The notes under the pieces were generated by a model that was not told the DNA's origin, searched no databases, and saw nothing but the letters and a program-made list of their open reading frames with translations. A program made the position numbers and the translations under genes. Source: Deltaproteobacteria bacterium (GTDB lineage: Bacteria; Myxococcota_A; UBA9042; PHBI01). From it: 64,000 nucleotides of DNA. The stretch spans positions 186,001-250,000 of the forward strand of contig JACKFA010000009.1 in assembly GCA_020632715.1 (NCBI GenBank). Reading direction: 5' to 3'. Positions 15,997 through 25,378 of the stretch are shown here, one piece after another (within the stretch, counting starts at the first letter, position 1; every line of letters starts with the position of its first letter).

Positions 15997-17121
15997 ATGA
16001 TCACCCCGCCTCGCCGCCTCCTCGCGCTCTTCTCCCTGACTCTCGCCGTCGTCTCGGCGCGCGGCCTCTCCGGCTGCGGCGCGCCCGAGGGCGCGGCCCA
16101 CGCCGCGCCGCCGGCCATCCACGACGGTGAGAACGCCGTCCCGGTGACGCTCGCCCCGGTCGTCCGCGGCGAGGCCCACGAGCCGGTGCGCGCCACGGGC
16201 CGCGTCACCCACGATCGCGACGTGCGCCTCGCGTTCAAGACGGGCGGCGTGGTCGCCGAGCTCCTCGTGGACGAAGGCGACAGCGTCGCCCCCGGCCAGG
16301 TGATCGCGCGGCTCGATCGCCGCGAGATCGACGCCGGCGTCTCCCAGGCCCGGAGCGCCCTCGCGAAGGCCCGCCGCGACCTCTCCCGCGCCGAGGGGCT
16401 CGCCGCCGACGCGGTCCTCCCGCCCGCCACCGCCCAGGACGCCGAGACCGCCGTGGCCGTCGCCCGGGCGCAGCTCGCCGGCGCCCGCTTCAACCAGGAG
16501 ACCGCGACCCTCGAGGCGACCGCCGCCGGCGTCGTCCTGAAGCGCCTCGCGGAGCCGGGAGAGGTCGTCGGCCCCGGCCAGCCCGTGCTCGTCGTGGGCG
16601 CCGCCGCCGAGGACGGCCAGCGCGTCGACGTCGCCGTGCCCGCGGGCGACTCGCTCCGCCTCGCCGTGGGCGACCGCGCCCAGGTCGTCCTCGACGGCGT
16701 CGCGGCCCCGGTCCGCGCGACGGTCGTCGAGCTCGCGCCCGCGCTCACCCCCGGCACGGGGCAGCGCCGCGCCACGCTGCGGCTCGAGCCGTCGCTCGGC
16801 GTGGTGCTCCCGCCGCTCCCGCGCGGGCTCGCCGCGACGGCCACGATCACCCCGGCGCAGGGCGCGCCGGTGGCCTACGTCCCGGCAACGACCCTCGTCG
16901 ACGGCGATGGACGCCGCGCGACGATCTGGCTCCTCGACGGCGATCATCCCGTCGCGCGCGAGGTGCGCGTCGGCTGGCTCACCGACGACGGCCGCGCCGC
17001 CATCGTCGGCGGCCTCGACGGCGTCGACCGCGTCATCGACGCCGGCAACGCCTGGCTCAGCGCGGACGCCCGCGTGACGGTCGCCACCGCCGAGGGCGTC
17101 GCGGGCGCGACGGCCCGCTAA
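15997..17121 (+). CDS. RND efflux periplasmic adaptor lipoprotein (second pump)
   Basis: 374 residues. Signal peptide ends GLSGCG (lipidated Cys27). The MFP core is compact: RLAFKTGGVVAELLVDEGDSVAPGQVIARLD lipoyl half, short hairpin, LEATAAGVVLKRLAEPGEVVGPGQPVLVVG second half, barrel and MP domains. It is shorter than the first adaptor and lacks its low-complexity tail, resembling adaptors of the MdtA/heavy-metal or multidrug subgroup. First gene of a complete adaptor-transporter-channel operon whose start is covered by the TetR operator. Confidence 0.92.
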   Translation: MITPPRRLLALFSLTLAVVSARGLSGCGAPEGAAHAAPPAIHDGENAVPVTLAPVVRGEAHEPVRATGRVTHDRDVRLAFKTGGVVAELLVDEGDSVAPGQVIARLDRREIDAGVSQARSALAKARRDLSRAEGLAADAVLPPATAQDAETAVAVARAQLAGARFNQETATLEATAAGVVLKRLAEPGEVVGPGQPVLVVGAAAEDGQRVDVAVPAGDSLRLAVGDRAQVVLDGVAAPVRATVVELAPALTPGTGQRRATLRLEPSLGVVLPPLPRGLAATATITPAQGAPVAYVPATTLVDGDGRRATIWLLDGDHPVAREVRVGWLTDDGRAAIVGGLDGVDRVIDAGNAWLSADARVTVATAEGVAGATAR

Positions 17122-17191
17122 CCGCCCGAAACCCAGCCTCCCAACCGCCATCCGCGTCGGGCCCCCGCCCGTCGCGCCGCCGAGGTGCGCC

Positions 17192-20100
17192 ATGAAGCTC
17201 GCCGAGCTGTCCGTCAAGAACCCGCAGTTCACCATCGTCGTGTTCCTCATGCTCGCGGCGCTCGGCGTGAACACGTTCCTCACGATCCCGCGATCCGAGG
17301 ACCCGCAGTTCCCGATCCCGTCCTTCGTCGTCGTCGCCATCGACCCGGGCGCGTCGCCGCTCGACGTCGAGGAGCTCGTGGCGAACCCGATCGAGGACGC
17401 CCTCGACGACCTCGACGACATCAAGCGCATGCGCACCTCCATCGGCGAGGGCGTCGCCGTCATCGTCGTCGAGTTCGAGACGGACGTGGACGTCGACAAG
17501 AAGGACGCGGAGGTCCGCCGCGAGGTCGAGAGCGCGCGCAAGGACCTGCCCGCCGACCTCCACTCGCTCGAGGTCCGTCGCTTCTCGACGGCGAACGTGA
17601 GCCTCGTCCAGGTGGCGCTCGTCTCGGCCGGCGCGCCCTGGCCCGCGCTCGAGGAGCTCGGCGAGGACCTCGAGAGCCGCCTCGAGGCGGTGGCCGGCGT
17701 GAAGGACGCCGAGGTCTGGGGCCTCCCGGAGCGGGAGGTGCGGATCGCGTTGGATCTCGAGCGTCTCGCCGAGCTCGGGATCCCCGTCGACCAGGTATTG
17801 AACGCTGTTCACTCGGACAACACGACCATCCCGGCGGGCAACCTCGACCTCGGCGGGCGGCGCCTCAGCGTGAAGACCTCGGGCACCTACCGCGACCTCG
17901 CCGGTATCCGCGGCACCGTGGTCGGCGGCGACGGCACCGCGGTCGTCCGCCTCGAGGACGTCGCCGACGTCGCCTTCGCCGACGCCACGCGCGAGCACGA
18001 GACCCGCTACGACGGCAAGCGCGCCCTCTTCGTGACCGCCGTGCAGAAGGAGGGCCAGAACGTCACGGCCCTCGACGAGCGCGTCCGCGCCGCCCTCGAC
18101 GACTTCGAGCGCGCGCTCCCGGCCGGCGTCACCCTCGCGCGCGGCTTCGACCAGGCCGACAACGTCGCCCTCCGCCTCGACCGCCTCTACGAAGACTTCG
18201 CGTTCGCCATCCTGCTCGTCCTCATCACGCTCCTCCCGCTCGGCTTCCGCGCGGCCGCCATCGTGATGGTCGCGATCCCGCTCTCGCTCGCCATCGGCCT
18301 CACGCTCCTGAACGCCGCCGGCTTCAACCTGAACCAGCTCAGCATCGTCGGCTTCGTCATCGCGCTCGGCCTCCTCGTCGACGACTCCATCGTCGTCGTC
18401 GAGAACATCGCCCGCTTCCTCCGCGAGGGGCACTCGCGCCGTGACGCGGCCGTCCTCGCGACGCGCCAGATCGCGGTCGCCGTCCTCGGCTGCACGGCGA
18501 CGCTCATCTTCGCCTTCGTGCCGCTCCTCTTCCTGCCGGGCGGCGCCGGCGACTTCATCCGCAGCATGCCGATGGCCGTCGTCCTGACCATCGTCGCCTC
18601 GCTCATCGTGTCGCTCACGATCATCCCGTTCCTCGCGAGCCTCACGATGCCGCGCGAGGCCGACGAGCACGGCAACATCCTCCTCCGCGGCCTCACGCGC
18701 GCCATCGAGACTGGCTACCGCCCGGTCCTCCGCTTCGCCCTCCGCCACAAGGCGCTCACCCTCGTCGCGGCCGCGGGGCTCGTCGCCGCGAGCTTCTCGC
18801 TCGTCCCGAGCATCGGCTTCTCGCTCTTCCCGACCGCCGGGACGCGCCAGTTCCTCGTGACCCTCGAGGGCCCGGACGGCGCGAGCCTCGCGGCGACCGA
18901 CGCCGAGGCCCGGCGCGCCGAGGGCGTGCTCGCCGCGCACCCCGAGGTCGCCTGGACGATGACGAACCTCGGCAAGGGCAACCCGCAGGTCTACTACAAC
19001 GTCGCGCAGCACCAGGCGTCGTCGAGCTACGCCGAGCTCCTCGTCGAGCTCCACGAGTACGACCCCAGGACGACCCCCGCCTTCTACGACGCCCTCCGCG
19101 CCGAGCTCGGCGGGCGCCCCGGCTTCCGCGTCGAGGTGAAGGAGTTCTCGAACGGGCCCCCCATCGACGCGCCCGTCGCCGTGCGCCTCCTCGGCGACGA
19201 CCTCGACGCGCTCGGCCGCGCCGCCGCCGCCGTCGAGGACGTGCTGAAGACGACCGAGGGCACGCTGAACGTCGTGAACCCGGCGCGCTTCGAGCGGACG
19301 GACCTCATCGCCCGCGTCGACCGTGACAAGGCCGGGCTCCTCGGCGTGCCGACCGTCCAGGTCGCGCGCATGATGCGGCTCGCGGTGGCTGGGCTCGACG
19401 CCGGCGATCTGCGGCCCTCGGGCGGCGACACGATCCCGATCCGCGTGACCCTCGGCGAGACGAACCGCCTCGACGCCATCCCGCGCCTCGCCATCCCCAC
19501 GGTCACCGGCGGCGCCGCGCGCTTCTCCGAGGTCGCGGACCTCGACCTCGTCACCTCGCCCACGGCCATCGACCACCACGGCGCGAAGCAGCGCGCGGTC
19601 ACCGTCCGCGCCGACGTCCGCACCGGCTTCAACACCGACCGCGTGACCCGCGCCGCCCTCGACCGCGTCGCGGCGCTCGACCTGCCGGCGGGCGTCCGCT
19701 GGGTCGCCGCGGGCGAGATCGAGAGCCGTCAGGAGAGCTTCGGCGGGCTCGGCACGGCCATCCTCGTCGCGACGTTCATGATCCTCGCGATCCTCGTGCT
19801 CGAGTTCAAGACGTTCCGCGGGACGCTCGTGGTCGCCTCGGTCATCCCGCTCGGCGTCATGGGCGGGCTCGTGGCGCTCTGGCTCACGGGCTACACGCTC
19901 TCGTTCACCGCGGTCATCGGCTTCATCGCGCTCATCGGGATCGAGATCAAGAACAGCATCCTGCTCGTGGACTTCACGAACCAGCTCCGCGACGAGGGGA
20001 TGCCGCTCCACGACGCCGTCGTGCGCGCCGGCGAGATCCGCTTCCTGCCGGTGGTCCTCACGACGCTCACCGCCATCGGCGGGCTCATCCCGCTCGCGAT

Positions 20101-20278
20101 CCAGGGGTCGTCCCTCTACTCGCCGCTCGCCATCGTCATCATCGGCGGCCTCGTGAGCTCGACCGCGCTCTCGCGGCTCGTGACGCCCCTCGCCTACCTC
20201 CTGCTCGCGCCGAAGAAGACGCGCGACGAGGCCCCCGCCGCGAGCGGGCCCGCGCCGACCGCCGCCGCGCCCGCCTGA
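17192..20278 (+). CDS. RND efflux transporter (second pump)
   Basis: 1028 residues with RND architecture: TM1 (ELSVKNPQFTIVVFLMLAALG), relay Asp pair in LGLLVDDSIVVVENIARFL and TM10 Lys in GIEIKNSILLVDFTNQ. It diverges from the first transporter and resembles the group that starts with NPQFTIVVF-type N termini and works with short adaptors. It lies 70 bp after the adaptor and 52 bp before the channel gene. An operator-like palindrome with rare codons lies inside the gene at 17797-17813. Confidence 0.94.
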   Translation: MKLAELSVKNPQFTIVVFLMLAALGVNTFLTIPRSEDPQFPIPSFVVVAIDPGASPLDVEELVANPIEDALDDLDDIKRMRTSIGEGVAVIVVEFETDVDVDKKDAEVRREVESARKDLPADLHSLEVRRFSTANVSLVQVALVSAGAPWPALEELGEDLESRLEAVAGVKDAEVWGLPEREVRIALDLERLAELGIPVDQVLNAVHSDNTTIPAGNLDLGGRRLSVKTSGTYRDLAGIRGTVVGGDGTAVVRLEDVADVAFADATREHETRYDGKRALFVTAVQKEGQNVTALDERVRAALDDFERALPAGVTLARGFDQADNVALRLDRLYEDFAFAILLVLITLLPLGFRAAAIVMVAIPLSLAIGLTLLNAAGFNLNQLSIVGFVIALGLLVDDSIVVVENIARFLREGHSRRDAAVLATRQIAVAVLGCTATLIFAFVPLLFLPGGAGDFIRSMPMAVVLTIVASLIVSLTIIPFLASLTMPREADEHGNILLRGLTRAIETGYRPVLRFALRHKALTLVAAAGLVAASFSLVPSIGFSLFPTAGTRQFLVTLEGPDGASLAATDAEARRAEGVLAAHPEVAWTMTNLGKGNPQVYYNVAQHQASSSYAELLVELHEYDPRTTPAFYDALRAELGGRPGFRVEVKEFSNGPPIDAPVAVRLLGDDLDALGRAAAAVEDVLKTTEGTLNVVNPARFERTDLIARVDRDKAGLLGVPTVQVARMMRLAVAGLDAGDLRPSGGDTIPIRVTLGETNRLDAIPRLAIPTVTGGAARFSEVADLDLVTSPTAIDHHGAKQRAVTVRADVRTGFNTDRVTRAALDRVAALDLPAGVRWVAAGEIESRQESFGGLGTAILVATFMILAILVLEFKTFRGTLVVASVIPLGVMGGLVALWLTGYTLSFTAVIGFIALIGIEIKNSILLVDFTNQLRDEGMPLHDAVVRAGEIRFLPVVLTTLTAIGGLIPLAIQGSSLYSPLAIVIIGGLVSSTALSRLVTPLAYLLLAPKKTRDEAPAASGPAPTAAAPA
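17797..17813. promoter_or_regulatory. Candidate intragenic TetR operator
   Basis: ATTGAACGCTGTTCACT within the transporter gene shares ATTGAAC and GTT with both other operators (GTTCA with operator 2). It is encoded by GTA TTG AAC GCT GTT CAC, four codons of a kind almost avoided in this GC-rich gene, as though the DNA site rather than the protein were constrained. A bound repressor here could block elongation or loop to the operator at the operon start. Confidence 0.45.
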
Positions 20279-20330
20279 CCTCGCGCCGCGCGCCGCGTCG
20301 CTCCCCACCACATCGCCTCCGGAGGCCGTC

Positions 20331-21725
20331 ATGTTGCAGCGCAGCATGCCTTTTTTGATTTCTGTTCCGATACTTCTGGCCGCGCCCTTCGCGGTCGCAC
20401 AACCCGCACCGCCGAGCGCGCCCGAGGCGCCGAGCCTCGACGCGCGCCTCGCGGCCGTCCTCGACGCCCCGGGGGGCCTCGACGCCCGCGCGGTCGCCGA
20501 CCGGGCGCGCGCCGCGAGCACCGCCGGCCTCCGGGCCGACGCGGAGGTTGCGCGCGCGGCGGCGAAGCGGGTCGAGGTCGACCGCGCGTTCGTGCCCCGC
20601 GTCGGCGTCACCGCCCGCTACACGCGCCTCTCGGAGACCGACCCGACCGTCATCGACGGGCTCCCCATCGAGGTCGCCATCCCGGGGCCCGTGCCGAACC
20701 AGCTCGCGGCGGGTGTGTCCCTCGGGCTCCCCGTCTCCGACTGGTTCCTGCGCCTCCCGGTCGCGCAGGAGGCGAGCGCCCGCGGCGAGGTGGCCCGGCG
20801 CGCGCAGGCGGAGGTCGCGCGGCGGCGCGCGGCGCTCGAGGCCGTCCTCGCCTACTACCAGTGGGCGCGCACGCGCCTCGTGGCCGTCGTCGCGGAGGCC
20901 GGCCTCGAGGACGCCCGCGCTCACCTCACCGCCGCCGAGCGCCTCGCCAGGGCCGAGCTCGCCTCCCCGGCCGACGTGAAGCTCGCCGAGGCCGGCGTCG
21001 CCCGCGCCTCGCTCGGGCTCGATCGCGCCCGCCACGGCGAGGCGCTCCTCGCCGAGCAGCTCCGGCGCCTCCTCGACCTCCCGGACGGCGCGCCGCTCGC
21101 CATCGGCGAGGATCTCACCGTCCCGCCGTTCGCGGTCGGCGACGCGCCGAGCGGGCCGGAGGCGCTCTCGGAGGCGCTGCGGGCGCGCCCCGAGTCCCGG
21201 GCGCTCGCGGCCCTCGACGCGGCGCTCGCGGCAGAGCGCGACGTGGCCGGGATGGGGCGCCTGCCTCGGCTCGACGTCGTCGCGAACCTGAGCGTCTCGA
21301 ACCCGAGCCCGCGCGGCCTCCAGAACGAGGACGAGACGGTCGTCGTGTGGGACGCGAGCGCCGTCCTGAGCTGGAGCCTCGGCGATCTGCTCGGCGCGGA
21401 CACGGTCGACCGCGACGTCGCGGCCCGCGAGCGCGGGGTCGCCGCCGACCGTGAGGCGCTCGCCGACGGCGTCGCGCTCGAGCTCGAGGCGGCGCGCGCG
21501 GCCATCCGCGACGCGGACAGCGCGGCGACAGCGAGCGCGGTGGAGCTCGCGGCGGCGGAGGAGGCCTTCCGCGTGCGGACGCGCCTCTTCGCGCTCGGGA
21601 AGGCGACGAGCCTCGAGCTCACCGACGCCGAGACCGCGCTGACCTCCGCCCGGCTCGGGGTCGTCGACGCGCGCATCGCCCGCCGCGAGGGAGAGGCGCG
21701 GCTCGCCCACGCGCTCGGGCGGTGA
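20331..21725 (+). CDS. TolC-family outer-membrane efflux channel
   Basis: 464 residues with a Sec signal peptide (MLQRSMPFLISVPILLAAPFAVAQ) and two homologous halves of long amphipathic helices plus beta segments (FVPRVGVTARYTRLSET; LPRLDVVANLSVSNPS), the TolC plan. GGAGG lies 6 nt before the ATG. The first 15 codons are notably AT-rich, which favours translation initiation. Completes the second RND operon and may be shared with the first pump. Confidence 0.92.
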   Translation: MLQRSMPFLISVPILLAAPFAVAQPAPPSAPEAPSLDARLAAVLDAPGGLDARAVADRARAASTAGLRADAEVARAAAKRVEVDRAFVPRVGVTARYTRLSETDPTVIDGLPIEVAIPGPVPNQLAAGVSLGLPVSDWFLRLPVAQEASARGEVARRAQAEVARRRAALEAVLAYYQWARTRLVAVVAEAGLEDARAHLTAAERLARAELASPADVKLAEAGVARASLGLDRARHGEALLAEQLRRLLDLPDGAPLAIGEDLTVPPFAVGDAPSGPEALSEALRARPESRALAALDAALAAERDVAGMGRLPRLDVVANLSVSNPSPRGLQNEDETVVVWDASAVLSWSLGDLLGADTVDRDVAARERGVAADREALADGVALELEAARAAIRDADSAATASAVELAAAEEAFRVRTRLFALGKATSLELTDAETALTSARLGVVDARIARREGEARLAHALGR

Positions 21726-21855
21726 GGCCGCGACGCTGTCCCGGACGCGATCGGCGGCCGGTGGACCGTGTCATTTCGCCACGCTCGTCGCGCCGGCTCG
21801 GGTCGAATGCCCCACCGCCGCGCGCGGGAGCGCCCGTCCGAGGCCGTCGCGCGGC

Positions 21856-21871
21856 TGGCACGGGCGCTGCA
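21856..21871 (+). promoter_or_regulatory. Sigma-54-like promoter before the hemerythrin gene
   Basis: TGGCACGGGCGCTGCA matches TGGCACRNNNNTTGCW with one mismatch (C for the first T of TTGC) and keeps the GG-N10-GC spacing. It lies 78 bp upstream of the start. In such GC-rich DNA one chance match is conceivable. Confidence 0.4.
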
Positions 21872-21948
21872 GCGTCATGTCGACGCAGGGCCGACCACCG
21901 GCCGATCGCCGCGGCCGACCGCCGGCCGCCACGACCCGGAGATGCGGC

Positions 21949-22389
21949 ATGACAGCCAATCCCAAAGAGCTCCTCTCCCACGACCACGCGCGCCTCGACG
22001 CGCTCTTCGCCGAGATCGTCGACGCCGCCGAGGCCGACGTCGACTCGCGGACCCTCGGCGAGCTCTGGACGGCCTTCGAGCGCGGCCTGCTCGCGCACTT
22101 CAACGCCGAGGAGCGCTACCTCTTCCCCCGCGTCGCGGCGACGCACCGCGACGAGATCCACGAGCTCGCCCGCGAGCACGACGAGATCCGCGCGCTCCTG
22201 TCCGAGCTCGACATCGCGGTCGACCTGCACTTCCTGCGCGCCGCGAACGTGCAGCAGCTCGTGTCGCGCATCCGCGCCCACGCGGAGCGCGAGGACCGCA
22301 CCCTCTACCGCTGGGCGCAGGAGCTCGGCGAGCCCGTGAAGAGCGCGCTGCCCGTCGAGGATCGCCTGAAGCGCTCGATCGACTTCTGA
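21949..22389 (+). CDS. Hemerythrin-like (HHE) domain protein
   Basis: 146 residues of four-helix-bundle type with iron-ligand pattern: LLSHDHARLDALF, HFNAEERYLFPRV, HELAREHDEIRALL and RIRAHAEREDRTLYRWA, giving the HxxxE/HxxxH spacing of di-iron hemerythrin domains. Likely cytoplasmic O2/NO sensing, iron storage or Fe-S repair. The frame is open upstream, but the ATG with a GGAG just before it fits the domain boundary. A sigma-54-like promoter precedes it. Confidence 0.85.
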   Translation: MTANPKELLSHDHARLDALFAEIVDAAEADVDSRTLGELWTAFERGLLAHFNAEERYLFPRVAATHRDEIHELAREHDEIRALLSELDIAVDLHFLRAANVQQLVSRIRAHAEREDRTLYRWAQELGEPVKSALPVEDRLKRSIDF

Positions 22390-22437
22390 TGTGATGTGAG
22401 GACGCGGCGGCGTCGAGCGCGCGCCCGCGTCCGCTCG

Positions 22438-22446
22438 TGCTATGCC
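22438..22446 (+). promoter_or_regulatory. Extended -10 element TGCTATGCC
   Basis: Same TGCTATGCY element as before two other genes. The expected transcription start falls on or next to the ATG at 22454, suggesting a leaderless or near-leaderless hydrolase mRNA. The ATG inside the element (22442) would then be untranslated. Confidence 0.4.
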
Positions 22447-22453
22447 GGAGGTG

Positions 22454-23416
22454 ATGAGCTTCACGCCCCACCCGGCCCTCCGCGCTGCGCACGCCCAGAC
22501 GATCTTCGCCGCCTTCGCGCCGCGCCCGGCGATCGCGTGGGAGCGCGAGCGCGTCGAGCTCGACGACGGCGACTTCGTCGACCTCGACCACGCCCCGGGC
22601 CCCGCCTCGGGCCGCCGCGCGCTGGTCCTCCACGGCCTCGGCGGGAGCTCCGAGGCGCCCTACGTCCGCGGGCTCACGGCGGCGCTCGCCGCGTCCGGCT
22701 GGGGGGTCACGGCGTTCAACTTCCGCGGCGCGAGCGGTGAGCCCAACCGCCTCGCGCGCACCTACCACTCCGGCGACACGGCCGACGTGCGCGTCGTCGC
22801 GCGGCTGCTCCGCGCCCGCGTAGCAGCCGATCCGCTCGTCGCCGTCGGCTTCTCCATGGGGGCCAACGCCCTCCTGAAGCTCCTCGGCGAGGACGGCGCG
22901 CGCCCGACGTTCGACGCCGCCGTCGCCGTGTCGTCGCCGTTCGTGCTGCGGATCTGCGCCCACACGCTCGCGCGCGGGCTCGCCGCGGGCTACGGCCGCT
23001 ACCTCCTCCGCGGCCTGAAGCGCATGCTGCGCGCGAAGCGGGCCCTCGTCGCGCCGCGGCTCGACCTCCGCGCCGCCCTCGGCGCGCGCGACTTCGCGGC
23101 CTGGGACGAGCTCGTCACGGCCCCGCTGAACGGCTTCGCGAGCGCGGCCGACTACTGGGCGCGCGCCTCGTCGTCGCGCTATGTCGCGTCGATCGCCGCG
23201 CCGACCCTGATCCTGCACGCCCGCGACGACCCGTTCATGACGCCGGCCGTCCTCCCGTCGCGCGCCGAGCTCCCGCCGCGCACGGTCCTCGAGGCCTCCG
23301 CCCGCGGCGGGCACGTCGGCTTCGTCGCGCGCGGGCCGCGCGGGCTCCCGCGCTACCACGTCGACGAGCGAGTCGCTGCCTGGCTCGGCGGCATGTTCGG
23401 CCCCGCGGCCCGCTGA
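22454..23416 (+). CDS. YheT/ABHD1-3 family alpha/beta hydrolase
   Basis: About 320 residues. Begins with the family signature PHPALRAAHAQTIFAAFAPRP, then the oxyanion strand LVLHGLGGSSEAPYVRG, FNFRGASGEPNR, nucleophile elbow GFSMGANALLKLLGE (Ser), Asp in HARDDPFM and His in GGHVGFV. The YheT/EMB8 group acts on ester or lipid substrates that are mostly undefined. An in-frame ATG four codons earlier lies within the predicted -10 element, so the second ATG is preferred. Confidence 0.88.
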   Translation: MSFTPHPALRAAHAQTIFAAFAPRPAIAWERERVELDDGDFVDLDHAPGPASGRRALVLHGLGGSSEAPYVRGLTAALAASGWGVTAFNFRGASGEPNRLARTYHSGDTADVRVVARLLRARVAADPLVAVGFSMGANALLKLLGEDGARPTFDAAVAVSSPFVLRICAHTLARGLAAGYGRYLLRGLKRMLRAKRALVAPRLDLRAALGARDFAAWDELVTAPLNGFASAADYWARASSSRYVASIAAPTLILHARDDPFMTPAVLPSRAELPPRTVLEASARGGHVGFVARGPRGLPRYHVDERVAAWLGGMFGPAAR

Positions 23417-23448
23417 GCGCCGCAGCGCGAGCGCGCCCGCGCGAACCC

Positions 23449-23457
23449 TGCTATGCT
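23449..23457 (+). promoter_or_regulatory. Extended -10 element TGCTATGCT
   Basis: Third copy of TGCTATGCY, 21 bp before the hybrid kinase ATG. The predicted transcript would carry a leader of about 14 nt containing AGGAG. Confidence 0.4.
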
Positions 23458-23477
23458 GGGCCTCTCCAGGAGCGCGC

Positions 23478-25367
23478 ATGGGCGAGGATACCCAGCTTCT
23501 CGGGCTGCGTGTGCTCGAGGCCAGCCCCGATCACATCTCGATCGTCGGCTCGGACTACCGGTACCGCTACGTGAACCCCGAGTACTCGGTGGCGCACGGG
23601 CGACCGTCGACCGAGATCGTCGGGAGGCACGTCGGCGAGCTCCTCGGCATGGAGGCCTTCGAGCGCCTCGTGAAGCCGCGCATCGACGACTGCCTCGCGG
23701 GGAACGAGGTCACCTACGACGCCTGGTTCCACTTCTCCGCGCTCGGGCGCCGCTACATGCACGTGCGCTACCTCCCGCTGCCCGGGGTCGCGAGCGCGCT
23801 CTGCGTCATCGCGACGGACCTCACGGAGCGGAAGCACGCGGAGGAGGCGCTCTCCGCGAGCGAGCACCGCTACCGCGCCTACATCGCGAACGCCCCGCAC
23901 GGCGTGTTCGTGACCGACCTCGACGGGCGCTACGTCGAGGTCAACGAGGAGGCCTGCCGGATGACCGGCTACGGCGAGGCCGAGCTGCTCGGCCTCTCCT
24001 TCCTCGACCTCGCGCCGCCCGAGGCGCAGGAGGCGGCCCGCGCCGGTTTCCAGCGCCTGCTCCAGACCGGCTCGAGCCAGACCGAGGTCCGGCTCCTGCG
24101 AAAGGACGGCAGCGAGACGAGCATCGCGCTGCGGGCGGTCACGCACGACGACACCACCATCGCCTTCGGCGAGGACGTCGGGCCGCAGCGCGAGCTCGAG
24201 GCGCAGCTCCGCCACGCGCACCACATGGACGCGATGGGCCTCCTCGCGGGCGGCGTCGCGCACGACTTCAACAACCTCCTCACGACCATCGGCGGCTACG
24301 CGTCGGTGCTCATCGACGGGCTCCCGGAGGGGGTCGAGGCGCGGCGCGACGCGGCGCAGATCATCGCGGCGAGCCGCCGCGCGGCGGCCCTCGTGCAGAA
24401 GCTCCTGACGTTCGCGCGCCGCCGCCCGGTGGAGCCCCAGCGGCTGCGCCTCGACGCGGTCTTCGGCGAGCTGCGCGCGATGCTGACGCGCTTCGCGGGC
24501 GAGACGGTCGAGGTCGACGTCGAGGTCGACGGCGACGGGCTCTTCGTCGAGGTCGACCGGGGCGACCTCGAGGGCGCGCTCCTGAACCTCGTCGGCAACG
24601 CGCGCGACGCGATGCCCGACGGCGGGCGGGTCGCGATCCGCGTTCGCGCGGCGACGATGCCGCCGTCCGTGCGGCCGGAGGCGGCACCCGGCGGACACGC
24701 CGTGCTCATCGAGGTCTCCGACACGGGGATCGGGATGGCGCCGGACGTCGCGGCGCGCGTGTTCGACCCGTTCTTCACGACGAAGCCGCCCGGCAAGGGC
24801 ACGGGGCTCGGCCTGTCGACGGTCTACGGCTTCGCGCAGCAGGCTGGCGGCGACGTGCGCGTGATGAGCGCGCTCGGCGCCGGGACCTGCTTCAGCGTGT
24901 GGCTCCCGCGCGCCGAGGGCCCAGGCGATCTGAAAGCGCCGACGCGCGACCGCGAGGAGCGCCCCGGTGGCGGCGAGCGGATCCTCCTCGTCGAGGACGA
25001 GGACGGCGTGCGCCAGCTCGTCGTGCGGATCCTGAAGCAGCTCGGCTACACGGTGCTCGAGGCGTCACGGCCCTCGGAGGCGCTCGCGCTCCTCGAGTCG
25101 GAGGCCCCGCCGGAGCTCCTCCTGACCGATGTCGTCATGCCTGAGATGGACGGGACCGCGCTCGCCCGGCTCTGCCACGAGCGCCTCCCGGGGATCCGCA
25201 CGCTCTACATCTCGGCGTACCCAGGGAGCGAGCTCGCGGCGCGGTTCGCGGCCACGCGCGACGCGGATCTGTTGTCGAAGCCGTTCACCGGCGGGCAGCT
25301 CGCGCGGCGGGTCCGCGACGCCCTCGACGGGGTGCGGCGCGAGGATCGGGCGCACGACCCCGACTGA
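23478..25367 (+). CDS. Soluble PAS-PAS hybrid sensor histidine kinase
   Basis: 629 residues without membrane segments. PAS domain 1 (about 10-120, FERLVKPRIDDCL), PAS domain 2 (about 130-250, HRYRAYIANAPHGVFVTDLDG), a HisKA-type dimerisation domain with phospho-acceptor His262 in GGVAHDFNNLLTTIGGY, and a HATPase_c domain (NLVGNARDAMPDGG; DTGIGM; GKGTGLGLSTVYG). The C-terminal receiver has phospho-acceptor Asp551 in LLLTDVVMPEMDG. This NtrB-like kinase with attached receiver would phosphorelay to an unlinked protein; no cognate regulator lies nearby. Good AGGAG ribosome-binding site. Confidence 0.93.
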   Translation: MGEDTQLLGLRVLEASPDHISIVGSDYRYRYVNPEYSVAHGRPSTEIVGRHVGELLGMEAFERLVKPRIDDCLAGNEVTYDAWFHFSALGRRYMHVRYLPLPGVASALCVIATDLTERKHAEEALSASEHRYRAYIANAPHGVFVTDLDGRYVEVNEEACRMTGYGEAELLGLSFLDLAPPEAQEAARAGFQRLLQTGSSQTEVRLLRKDGSETSIALRAVTHDDTTIAFGEDVGPQRELEAQLRHAHHMDAMGLLAGGVAHDFNNLLTTIGGYASVLIDGLPEGVEARRDAAQIIAASRRAAALVQKLLTFARRRPVEPQRLRLDAVFGELRAMLTRFAGETVEVDVEVDGDGLFVEVDRGDLEGALLNLVGNARDAMPDGGRVAIRVRAATMPPSVRPEAAPGGHAVLIEVSDTGIGMAPDVAARVFDPFFTTKPPGKGTGLGLSTVYGFAQQAGGDVRVMSALGAGTCFSVWLPRAEGPGDLKAPTRDREERPGGGERILLVEDEDGVRQLVVRILKQLGYTVLEASRPSEALALLESEAPPELLLTDVVMPEMDGTALARLCHERLPGIRTLYISAYPGSELAARFAATRDADLLSKPFTGGQLARRVRDALDGVRREDRAHDPD

Positions 25368-25378
25368 GCGCCGTGGCT

